From assembly GCA_003514205.1 (NCBI GenBank), contig DORQ01000272.1:1-5990 (forward strand): 5,990 nt of DNA, written 5' to 3'. Under the pieces are notes generated by a model, which was given only the letters and a program-made list of their open reading frames with translations, was not told the origin of the DNA and did no database searches. This document shows positions 1 to 5,990 of the stretch, one piece after another; position 1 is the stretch's first letter, and every line of letters starts with the position of its first letter. The DNA is from Acidimicrobiaceae bacterium (GTDB taxonomy: Bacteria > Actinomycetota > Acidimicrobiia > Acidimicrobiales > Microtrichaceae). A program made the translations under genes and the position numbers.

Positions 1-857
1 TGAGCGAAGGGCTGCAGGAGCACGAACGAATAGATGGCGCGTCGGCGAGCGGGGGAGGCCCTCCCAGCCTCGGCCTCGCCGATGGTGGCAGCGCTGGAAG
101 GGTCGTTCGTCGAGGCAACTGTTGGGAGTTCAGCAGCGGCTGACGCTTCCTCCAGTGCTCGTTGCTCAGAACGTTGGACTGCGTGAGCTGCGGATTCCTG
201 TAGCAACAGCCGATCTTCATGACGTCCGAGAAGGCCTCCCGCAGTTGTCCCAGCGAGGATCAGGAGCGGTCCACAGATCCAAAAGGCTGCTCGCCAACCC
301 CAGTGCTGAATCCCAACTCCGAGGATCGGTACGACCACAATGAACGCCAGAGCCCAGGAGCTCTCCAGCACCCCCACGACTTGGCCGCGCCGTGCTCCAT
401 CGAACTGATGTGAGATCCATGAATTCTGGGCAACGTCGATTCCGAGTTTTGCCAGGCCCCCAGTTGCGAACAGCAACGCGAAGCCCACAGGGCCGGTCTC
501 GGGCGCAAGGATGCAGGCGAGGCCAGCAACGATCGATCCAATCCAGATCAGTCGCGTGAGATGACCGGCATCGGCGAGGCGCCCAAGGAGTGGGGTGCCA
601 ATTCCGAACAACTCTCGGATTCCCAACAGAGTGGTGAGAGCGGCAAGGCGAATGTCGAGTCCAGCGGCAATTGCTGTAGAGAAGACGTATGGGAATCGAA
701 TGAAGGCGTTGCCGACAACCCGAGTGGCGAGGAATGCTGCCAGGATTCGGTGCCGTTCATGAGGATGTGCGCTACCTAGGTCGGCCGGTTGAAGCTGATC
801 CGTGTCACTCCGGGGATCGGCAGGGTTTTCTGCAATGGGTGGTGGAGTGGGGCTCAC
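1..857 (-). CDS. MFS transporter, N-terminal half (runs off the left edge)
   Basis: The minus strand is open from a GTG at 857 to the window edge (285 codons plus two bases), so the C-terminal half is missing. Seen: a hydrophilic N-terminus (residues 1-36, Pro-rich), then about six hydrophobic segments (roughly 38-63, 70-92, 103-119, 122-143, 165-184, 188-211), a polar Ala/Glu-rich loop (212-273), and the start of a seventh segment. Residues 91-103, LGRLADAGHLTRL, sit between segments 2 and 3 and match the loop-2/3 signature of the Major Facilitator Superfamily (GxLaDrxGrr type). Six helices, a long cytoplasmic loop, then more helices is the usual MFS plan. The substrate cannot be read. It is divergent from the ilv leader, so export of an amino acid or a related compound is possible but only inferred. 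The GTG lacks a usable Shine-Dalgarno (GGAGG touches the start codon), and a TAGGTT box lies 7 bases upstream, suggesting a leaderless start. An in-frame ATG at 905 is the alternative; it would overlap the leader peptide gene. Confidence 0.85.
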   Translation of the reverse strand, partial: MSPTPPPIAENPADPRSDTDQLQPADLGSAHPHERHRILAAFLATRVVGNAFIRFPYVFSTAIAAGLDIRLAALTTLLGIRELFGIGTPLLGRLADAGHLTRLIWIGSIVAGLACILAPETGPVGFALLFATGGLAKLGIDVAQNSWISHQFDGARRGQVVGVLESSWALAFIVVVPILGVGIQHWGWRAAFWICGPLLILAGTTAGGLLGRHEDRLLLQESAAHAVQRSEQRALEEASAAAELPTVASTNDPSSAATIGEAEAGRASPARRRAIYSFVLLQPFA

Positions 858-870
858 CTCCGCTAACCTA
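857..870 (-). promoter_or_regulatory. Candidate -10 (TAGGTT) of the MFS gene, leaderless
   Basis: On the minus strand TAGGTT (870 to 865) fits the actinobacterial TANNNT -10 pattern. Seven bases separate it from the GTG at 857, which would then be the first base of the mRNA. No convincing -35 hexamer is seen at 16-18 bases spacing. The same seven base pairs provide the plus-strand -10. Confidence 0.5.
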
Positions 871-877
871 GACGCCG
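864..877 (+). promoter_or_regulatory. Candidate -10 (TAACCT) of the ilv leader/ilvBN transcript
   Basis: TAACCT at 864-869 fits TANNNT and is followed, after seven bases, by the GTG (877) of the leader peptide. No Shine-Dalgarno precedes that GTG, so transcription probably starts at or next to it. The -35 region (about 840-846, GGTGGA-like) is poor. Confidence 0.5.
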
Positions 878-930
878 TGACGAATCTGTCTGCACTCGCC
901 TGCATCTCACTTGTAGTAGTACTTCGCTAG
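877..930 (+). CDS. Branched-chain amino acid leader peptide of the ilv operon
   Basis: A 17-codon frame starting with GTG encodes MTNLSALACISLVVVLR and ends at TAG 928-930. Eight of 17 residues are Leu, Ile or Val, including a Leu-Val-Val-Val-Leu run just before the stop. That is what is expected of a leader whose ribosome stalls when valine or leucine is scarce. All three Val codons are GTA; reading through ilvB by eye I find no in-frame GTA there, so a less used codon may sharpen the response. There is no ribosome binding site upstream, and a TANNNT box 7 bases before suggests leaderless translation; from memory, an ilvBNC leader peptide made without a ribosome binding site has been described in Corynebacterium glutamicum. 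Two hairpins follow directly (929-955 and 960-979). Translation itself is inferred, not shown. Confidence 0.8.
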   Translation: MTNLSALACISLVVVLR

Positions 931-955
931 CACGATCGGAAATTCCGATTGTGCT
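929..955 (+). promoter_or_regulatory. Leader hairpin 1, overlapping the leader stop codon
   Basis: Bases 929-940 can pair with 944-955 (12 base pairs with one G-U wobble at 934/950, loop AAT). The left arm begins inside the leader peptide stop codon, so a ribosome stalled on the Val codons or sitting at the stop would cover it. It is followed by TTGTTC rather than a T run, so it is not itself a good terminator. The inner 15 bases (935-949) are a perfect DNA palindrome with T-N11-A spacing, so a LysR-type operator is an alternative reading. Confidence 0.6.
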
Positions 956-959
956 TGTT

Positions 960-989
960 CGGCTCCCTGCGGGGGGTCGTTTGAGTTTT
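960..989 (+). terminator. Intrinsic terminator/attenuator before ilvB
   Basis: Bases 960-967 (CGGCTCCC) pair with 972-979 (GGGGGTCG) in an 8-bp stem with two G-U wobbles and a UGCG tetraloop, followed at 980-989 by TTTGAGTTTT. This is a GC-rich stem plus a T-rich tail, lying 30 bases after the leader stop and 123 bases before ilvB. The T tract is interrupted by GAG, so efficiency is uncertain. Its place after a Val/Leu-rich leader supports a role as the attenuator of the ilv operon. Confidence 0.65.
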
Positions 990-1098
990 GGGGCGACTGT
1001 GACAGCAGCACCCCAGTCATGAACCAGAATGGGTGCAATCAGGCTTGCTGTTATGGCTGGTCGCTCCACTCTGGGAGTACATTCCAGATCACGGCCAT

Positions 1099-1106
1099 AG
1101 AGGAAG
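1099..1106 (+). promoter_or_regulatory. Ribosome binding site of ilvB
   Basis: AGAGGAAG lies about 6-8 bases before ATG 1113 and favours that start over the in-frame ATG at codon 8 (1134). Confidence 0.75.
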
Positions 1107-1112
1107 AACGAA

Positions 1113-2876
1113 ATGAGCGAGGAACCAATCCGAATGAACGGCGGTGAGGCACTCATCAAAGCCCTGGAACTCGAAGGAGTCGAGGTCATCTTTGGTCTTC
1201 CCGGGGGATGCATCCTTCCTGTGTATGACCCGATCATTGATAGCCCTATTCGCCACATCCTGGTTCGCCACGAGCAAGGTGCTGGGCACATGGCTGAGGG
1301 GTATGCCCATGCCACTGGTCGGCCAGGGGTCGCCATGGTCACATCAGGACCCGCGGCAACCAACATCGTGACCCCGCTGTGCGATGCCTACATGGACTCG
1401 ATTCCGATGATCGTGATCACTGGCCAGGTTCCAGTCGGCGCGATCGGCACCGATGCCTTCCAGGAGTGCGACACCATCGGCATTACGCGTTCGGTGACCA
1501 AGCACAACGAGTTGATTACGCGGGCTCAGGACATTCCTCTGGTGGTTCGACAGGCGTTCCATCTCGCCACCACTGGCCGCCCTGGGCCAGTGCTTCTCGA
1601 CATTCCCAAAGACATCGTTGATCCCACCAACCCGAACTCGGCCATGGAGTGGTATTGGCCAACCGATGAGGAAGTGGTTGCCTCCATGCCGGGCTACAAG
1701 CCCACCACCAAGGGGCACCCGAAGAAGATCAAGGAAGCAGCGTTGATGATCGGGGAGTCAGTTCGCCCCGTGCTCTATGTCGGCGGAGGAATTCTGAAGG
1801 CTCGTGCTGCAGAAGCGCTGCTGGAGCTTGCCGAACTCACGCAGATCCCCGTGGTCACGACGCTGATGGCACGGGGTGCCTTTCCTGATGACCATCCACT
1901 CTGCTTGGGAATGCCGGGGATGCACGGCAACTACACGGCAGTCACCGCAATGCAGGAATCGGATCTGCTGATCGCTCTGGGCAGCCGGTTCGATGACCGG
2001 GTCACTGGGAAGCTGGACTCCTTTGCGGTCGGAGCGAAGATCATCCACGTTGATATTGATCCTGCCGAACTCGGCAAAGTGCGCCGACCAGATGTTCCCA
2101 TTGTTGGCGATGCGCGGCTGGTGATCGAGGAGCTCAATCGAGCGCTTCTGGCGTTGGGTGGTGCAGAGGCCCAGCCCGATCGCTCCGCCTGGCGCCAGCA
2201 GTGTTCTGGCTGGCAAGAGAAGTTCCCGCTGTCGTATGAACAGTCTGAGCCGGGACAGCTACTCAAGCCCCAGTATGTGCTCGAACAACTTCGAGATTTG
2301 TCCCCGGAGAACACCATCGTCGCCACCGGTGTTGGTCAGCATCAGATGTGGACCTCGCAGTATTGGACGTTCCGACATCCCTACACCTGGATTTGCTCGG
2401 GTGGTCTGGGAACCATGGGGTTCTCTATTCCTGCAGCAATCGGCGCCAAGACCGGTATGCCCGAGCGAACTGTCTGGGCCGTGGATGGCGACGGCTGCTT
2501 CCAGATGACGGCACAAGAGCTCGTCACCGCCGCCACGGAACGGATTCCGGTCAAGATCGCCATTTTGAACAATGCCTATTTGGGCATGGTCCGGCAGTGG
2601 CAAGAGATGTTCTACGACGAGCGGTACTCCGAGGTGTATCTGTCTCCAGATTTGCCTGATTACGTGATGTGGGCAGAGGCAATGGGATGTGTGGGCATTC
2701 GGGTGGAATCTCCAGAGGAGGTCGCTCCAGCGATCATTCGTGCCAACTCGATTACGGATCGTCCGGTCGTGGTCGAATTCCGCACCGATAGTTCCGAATT
2801 GGTCTACCCAATGGTTCCTGTGGGGCGGAGCAACAGCGAGATCGTGGTTGGCCCAACTGGAGGTGAGATCCAATGA
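1113..2876 (+). CDS. ilvB: Acetohydroxyacid (acetolactate) synthase, large catalytic subunit
   Basis: This 587-residue cytosolic enzyme uses thiamine diphosphate (ThDP), Mg and FAD to join two pyruvates to 2-acetolactate (valine/leucine branch) or pyruvate and 2-oxobutyrate to 2-aceto-2-hydroxybutyrate (isoleucine branch). Three domains are visible: N-terminal ThDP-enzyme domain (about 10-175), central FAD/DHS-like domain (about 205-340), C-terminal ThDP-binding domain (about 400-555). The catalytic Glu54 lies in RHEQGAGHMAEGYA. Gln117 is in IGTDAFQE, GSRFDDRVTGK is at 290-300, and the ThDP/Mg motif runs from GDG (459-461) to NN (486-487). The substrate-channel Trp496 is in MVRQWQE. Length is normal for the family. 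Cys33 in LPGGC stands where I would expect Ala. A Shine-Dalgarno precedes ATG 1113. The stop overlaps the ilvN start by four bases (ATGA), implying translational coupling with its regulatory partner. Upstream leader and attenuator predict repression when branched-chain amino acids are plentiful. Confidence 0.97.
   Translation: MSEEPIRMNGGEALIKALELEGVEVIFGLPGGCILPVYDPIIDSPIRHILVRHEQGAGHMAEGYAHATGRPGVAMVTSGPAATNIVTPLCDAYMDSIPMIVITGQVPVGAIGTDAFQECDTIGITRSVTKHNELITRAQDIPLVVRQAFHLATTGRPGPVLLDIPKDIVDPTNPNSAMEWYWPTDEEVVASMPGYKPTTKGHPKKIKEAALMIGESVRPVLYVGGGILKARAAEALLELAELTQIPVVTTLMARGAFPDDHPLCLGMPGMHGNYTAVTAMQESDLLIALGSRFDDRVTGKLDSFAVGAKIIHVDIDPAELGKVRRPDVPIVGDARLVIEELNRALLALGGAEAQPDRSAWRQQCSGWQEKFPLSYEQSEPGQLLKPQYVLEQLRDLSPENTIVATGVGQHQMWTSQYWTFRHPYTWICSGGLGTMGFSIPAAIGAKTGMPERTVWAVDGDGCFQMTAQELVTAATERIPVKIAILNNAYLGMVRQWQEMFYDERYSEVYLSPDLPDYVMWAEAMGCVGIRVESPEEVAPAIIRANSITDRPVVVEFRTDSSELVYPMVPVGRSNSEIVVGPTGGEIQ
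2859..2867 (+). promoter_or_regulatory. Ribosome binding site of ilvN inside ilvB
   Basis: GGAGGTGAG within the last codons of ilvB; the GGAGG core ends 9 bases before ATG 2873. It fixes the start at the ATGA overlap. Confidence 0.75.
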
Positions 2877-3394
2877 GTACTGCTTCAACACCACCGACAA
2901 CTCGTCACCACTTGTTGTCCGTGCTGGTCGAAAACAAGGCGGGCGTGCTCGCACGGGTTGCTTCGTTGTTCGCCCGTCGGGGATACAACATCTACTCGCT
3001 CGCTGTTGCCCCCACCGACGATGAACGCTTCAGCCGGATCACGATCGTGGCAGACGCCGATTCGGCTCCACTGGAGCAGATTGTGAAACAGCTCAACAAA
3101 CTGGTGAACGTCATCAAGATTTCCGAGCTTGATCCGCTCGACTCTGTGGAACGCGAGCTGATGTTGTGCACGGTGAAGGCAGATGCATCATCTCGGCACA
3201 ACGTCATTGAGCTGGTATCAATATTCGACGGTCGGATTGTCGATGTCGGCCATGGTGAAGTGACCTTGGCAGTTGCAGAGATTCCAGCCCGACTCGACGA
3301 TTTAGAGGAGCTCCTCAAGCCCTTTGGCATTTTGATCGTCCAACGGACGGGGCGCGTTGCGCTCCCCAAACTCGATCGGACGTTCACCCGATAG
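2873..3394 (+). CDS. ilvN: Acetohydroxyacid synthase, small regulatory subunit
   Basis: A 173-residue partner of IlvB that raises its activity and confers valine feedback inhibition. The N-terminal ACT domain (about 12-85) contains LLSVLVENKAGVLARV and RRGYNIYSLAVAPTDD. Asn21, Gly24 and Asn39 line up, with the same spacing, with Asn11, Gly14 and Asn29 of E. coli IlvH, residues known to be at the valine site, so a valine-sensitive enzyme is predicted. The second domain (about 86-160, ELMLCTVKA... to ...LIVQRTGRVAL) is the usual C-terminal regulatory half. Length is typical of the family (about 160-175). The first ten residues (MSTASTPPTT) are a polar extension of no obvious role. It starts at ATG 2873 in a four-base overlap with ilvB behind a strong Shine-Dalgarno, which suits 1:1 production of the two subunits. 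Confidence 0.96.
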   Translation: MSTASTPPTTRHHLLSVLVENKAGVLARVASLFARRGYNIYSLAVAPTDDERFSRITIVADADSAPLEQIVKQLNKLVNVIKISELDPLDSVERELMLCTVKADASSRHNVIELVSIFDGRIVDVGHGEVTLAVAEIPARLDDLEELLKPFGILIVQRTGRVALPKLDRTFTR

Positions 3395-4561
<1,167 letters not shown>

Positions 4562-4581
4562 CTGCAGCTACTTCGAGCGAC

Positions 4582-4597
4582 TGAGGCGATAGCCTCA
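4582..4597 (+). promoter_or_regulatory. Hairpin and candidate -10 between ilvC and the glycosyltransferase gene
   Basis: TGAGGC (4582-4587), loop GATA, GCCTCA (4592-4597): a 6-bp perfect stem 20 bases after the ilvC stop, without a T run. Within it TAGCCT (4590-4595) fits TANNNT and ends 8 bases before GTG 4604, so it could be the -10 of a leaderless downstream gene. Hairpin and promoter readings are alternatives; both are tentative. Confidence 0.35.
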
Positions 4598-4603
4598 TCT
4601 GTC

Positions 4604-5851
4604 GTGGCGGACACTCAAATGAGCCCCAGCGAGGTAAACGCTGCGGGCCGATTCAATGCCTTCTCGCTGCCTCTAGTGGCAGCTCGGTATATGGCGCATC
4701 TCGGTGTGATGCTGGGCGTGTTTTGGCTGGGCATCACGTTGTGGCCGGTCCGTTCGGTTTCGTCCCCACCGATTGCCCCGTGGCGGGGCCAATCGGTTCT
4801 CGATGGGGCGTTCCGATGGGATGGTGGGTGGTATTGGAGCATTGCTGAGAACGGCTATGCCTATTCGCCCGGACAGCAATCCAATGTCGCCTTCTTTCCC
4901 GCGTACCCGATCCTGGCCCGAGTGGTGCGATGGTTTGTCGGCGACACGGTCAACTCCATGATGATTCTGACGGTCCTTGGCGCCTGCGCCGCGTGTTGCG
5001 GGATCGCCACATGGTGCCGAATTCGTGGCGTCAGCCAGCGCGCAACCTGGATCGCTCTGTCGATGATGCTGCTCTTTCCATATGCCTGGTTTGTGTTTGG
5101 AGTCGCATACTCCGACGGCCTCTTCCTCGGCGCAACGGTCTGGGCCTGCGTGATGTTGGAACGCAGGAGGTACGTGGCTGCTGGCCTTCTTGGTGCGCTC
5201 GCGTCGGCAACCCGCCCAACGGGGCTTGCAGTCATCGCGTGTCTCGTTGTTGGTGGCTTGGAAGTCGGCGGCGTGCTGCAGGTGGCAGAGGCACGGGGAA
5301 TGCGGCTGCTCCGTCGATTCGATGTTCCGAACCGGCTCAACCTCTCAGTGCTGAAACCCCGACTCCTCGCACCCGCAATCTCGGCGCTGGGGCTCGGTGG
5401 CTACATGGCCTATCTCGCTGTTCGTTTCGGCGACCCCTTGTTGTTTTCCCGGGTACAGCAGTACTGGGGCCAACCAAGCGGTGCCCTGACGCTGTTGAAG
5501 GACCAATATTTTCGTGACTTGTTTGCCTTCTCCCGTCCAGCGTTCGTGCTGACCACCACGTTGCAGGCTGCGTTCCTGCTGATTGGTCTGGCCTCTGTTC
5601 CCTTTGTGGGCCGCAGGTTCGGCTGGCGTTACGGAATTTTCACCCTCGTGCTGGTGGCTCTACCGCTGTATGGCTCGAAAGACTTCATGGGGAGCGGTCG
5701 GTATGTGTTGGCCTTGTTTCCCACCTTCGTCCTTGTTGCGGAACGGCTGAGTGGTGCTCCCCTCTGGCAGCGGGTCAGCTATTTCGGGGCGAGTTCGTTG
5801 GCTGCACTCGTTCTGTCCCTCGGCTTTGCCCACGGCATCTACCTTGCATGA
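4604..5851 (+). CDS. PIG-V-like GT-C mannosyltransferase, integral membrane protein
   Basis: A 415-residue polytopic membrane protein (about 9-11 hydrophobic segments) resembling the bacterial relatives of GPI mannosyltransferase 2 (PIG-V, Mannosyl_trans2). These GT-C enzymes transfer a sugar from a polyprenyl-phosphate donor on the outer face of the membrane. Visible marks: RWDGGWYWSIAENGY (71-85), whose Asp73 is a candidate catalytic acid in the first outside loop; FFPAYP (97-102); FPYAWFVFGVAYSDGLF (158-174); ATRPTGL (202-208); VRFGDPLLFSRVQQYWG (273-289); and MGSGRYVLALFP (362-373). Donor and acceptor cannot be told from sequence; lipoglycan or protein O-mannosylation are possibilities. 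The GTG at 4604 has no Shine-Dalgarno; a TANNNT box 8 bases upstream hints at leaderless expression. The in-frame ATG at 4619 (codon 6) is an alternative start. It may also be read from ilvC, but a functional link to branched-chain synthesis is not evident. Confidence 0.85.
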   Translation: MADTQMSPSEVNAAGRFNAFSLPLVAARYMAHLGVMLGVFWLGITLWPVRSVSSPPIAPWRGQSVLDGAFRWDGGWYWSIAENGYAYSPGQQSNVAFFPAYPILARVVRWFVGDTVNSMMILTVLGACAACCGIATWCRIRGVSQRATWIALSMMLLFPYAWFVFGVAYSDGLFLGATVWACVMLERRRYVAAGLLGALASATRPTGLAVIACLVVGGLEVGGVLQVAEARGMRLLRRFDVPNRLNLSVLKPRLLAPAISALGLGGYMAYLAVRFGDPLLFSRVQQYWGQPSGALTLLKDQYFRDLFAFSRPAFVLTTTLQAAFLLIGLASVPFVGRRFGWRYGIFTLVLVALPLYGSKDFMGSGRYVLALFPTFVLVAERLSGAPLWQRVSYFGASSLAALVLSLGFAHGIYLA

Positions 5852-5909
5852 CCTAGTGAGTTCGTCCCATGACCTAGTGAGTTCGTCCCATGACCTCGTG
5901 AGTTCTTCG
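5847..5909 (+). repeat. Three tandem copies of a 21-bp repeat
   Basis: Units at 5847-5867, 5868-5888 and 5889-5909, each starting CATGACCT. Units 1 and 2 are identical; unit 3 differs at unit positions 9 (A to C), 18 (G to T) and 21 (C to G). Unit 1 starts in the penultimate codon of the glycosyltransferase gene and supplies its TGA stop. Because 21 is a multiple of three, the same frame meets TGA again at 5870 and 5891. In the +1 frame each unit would read HDLVSSS. Function unknown: it may be a recent replication-slippage duplication or a set of binding sites. Confidence 0.9.
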
Positions 5910-5977
5910 TTGGCCCGGTTTGTGTGGCGTCGCCAGTTGGTTCCATCGTTGACCGGATTTCTGCAACAGTAGTGAGA

Positions 5978-5990
5978 ATGAGCACTGAGG
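5978..5990 (+). CDS. Possible start of a downstream gene (cut by the right edge)
   Basis: ATG AGC ACT GAG begins at 5978 (MSTE...) and runs out of the window after four codons. AGTGAG lies only two bases before it, too close for a normal Shine-Dalgarno. A good TTGACC hexamer is at 5949-5954 but has no matching -10 at ideal spacing. Only the position after a converged intergenic stretch supports it. Confidence 0.25.

Noticed and set aside
219..779. Several short plus- and minus-strand frames left of 860
   Set aside because: They are shadows of the transporter gene, whose own frame is open across the whole stretch and carries hydrophobic segments and an MFS motif.
1019..1147. Small plus-strand frame from ATG 1019 (42 codons) before ilvB
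   Set aside because: No Shine-Dalgarno, overlaps the ilvB ribosome binding site and start, and has no Val/Leu run; the 877-930 frame is the better leader.
863..1366. Minus-strand open frame of 167 codons overlapping the leader and the ilvB start
   Set aside because: It lies antisense to the leader, attenuator and conserved ilvB codons, has no recognisable domain, and reflects high GC shadowing.
2259..2954. Minus-strand open frame of 231 codons, the longest antisense frame
   Set aside because: Fully antisense to the ilvB C-terminal ThDP domain and the ilvN start; composition (many His, Arg, Cys) is that of an out-of-frame shadow.
5847..5909. Reading the tandem repeats as a CRISPR array
   Set aside because: The units are directly abutting with no spacers and are only 21 bp.
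5751..5972. Plus-strand frame of 73 codons containing HDLVSSS repeats
   Set aside because: Most of it overlaps the glycosyltransferase gene out of frame; the heptads follow simply from the 21-bp DNA repeat, and there is no ribosome binding site.

Overview
The window is a chromosomal biosynthetic segment, estimated by eye at roughly 58% GC. It most likely comes from an actinobacterium (Actinomycetota). The reasons are the ilvB-ilvN-ilvC gene order, the protein sequences, TANNNT-type -10 elements sitting 7-8 bases before GTG starts that lack a Shine-Dalgarno (leaderless genes), and a short Val/Leu-rich leader peptide before ilvB. Some ilvB phrasing (for example TPLCDAYMDSIP) recalls Acidimicrobiia-like sequences, but that is memory-based and weak.

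Layout, left to right. (1) Bases 1-857, minus strand: the N-terminal 285 residues of a Major Facilitator Superfamily transporter, cut by the window edge. (2) Bases 857-1112: a compact divergent control region. A single TAACCTA/TAGGTTA element can serve as -10 for both strands, with a GTG start 7 bases beyond it on each side. The plus-strand GTG begins a 17-residue leader peptide ending LVVVLR. It is followed by a hairpin and then by a GC-rich hairpin with a broken T tract that looks like an intrinsic terminator/attenuator. (3) Bases 1113-4561: ilvB (acetohydroxyacid synthase large subunit), ilvN (its regulatory small subunit, overlapping ilvB by four bases) and, after a 135-base gap, ilvC (ketol-acid reductoisomerase). 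(4) Bases 4604-5851: a polytopic membrane protein of the PIG-V-like/GT-C mannosyltransferase type. (5) Bases 5847-5909: three copies of a 21-bp tandem repeat starting inside that gene's stop codon. The probable start of another gene (MSTE...) lies at the right edge.

How the genes work together: IlvB and IlvN condense pyruvate (or pyruvate with 2-oxobutyrate) to acetohydroxy acids, and IlvC isomerises and reduces these to the dihydroxy acids on the way to valine, isoleucine and leucine. Two control layers can be read from the sequence: transcription attenuation through the leader peptide, and valine feedback through the ACT domain of IlvN, whose valine-site residues are present. The transporter and the glycosyltransferase have no sequence-evident role in this pathway. 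I see no RNA genes, mobile elements or CRISPR. The most noteworthy parts are the mirror-symmetric leaderless promoter, the leader/attenuator, and the 21-bp repeats.
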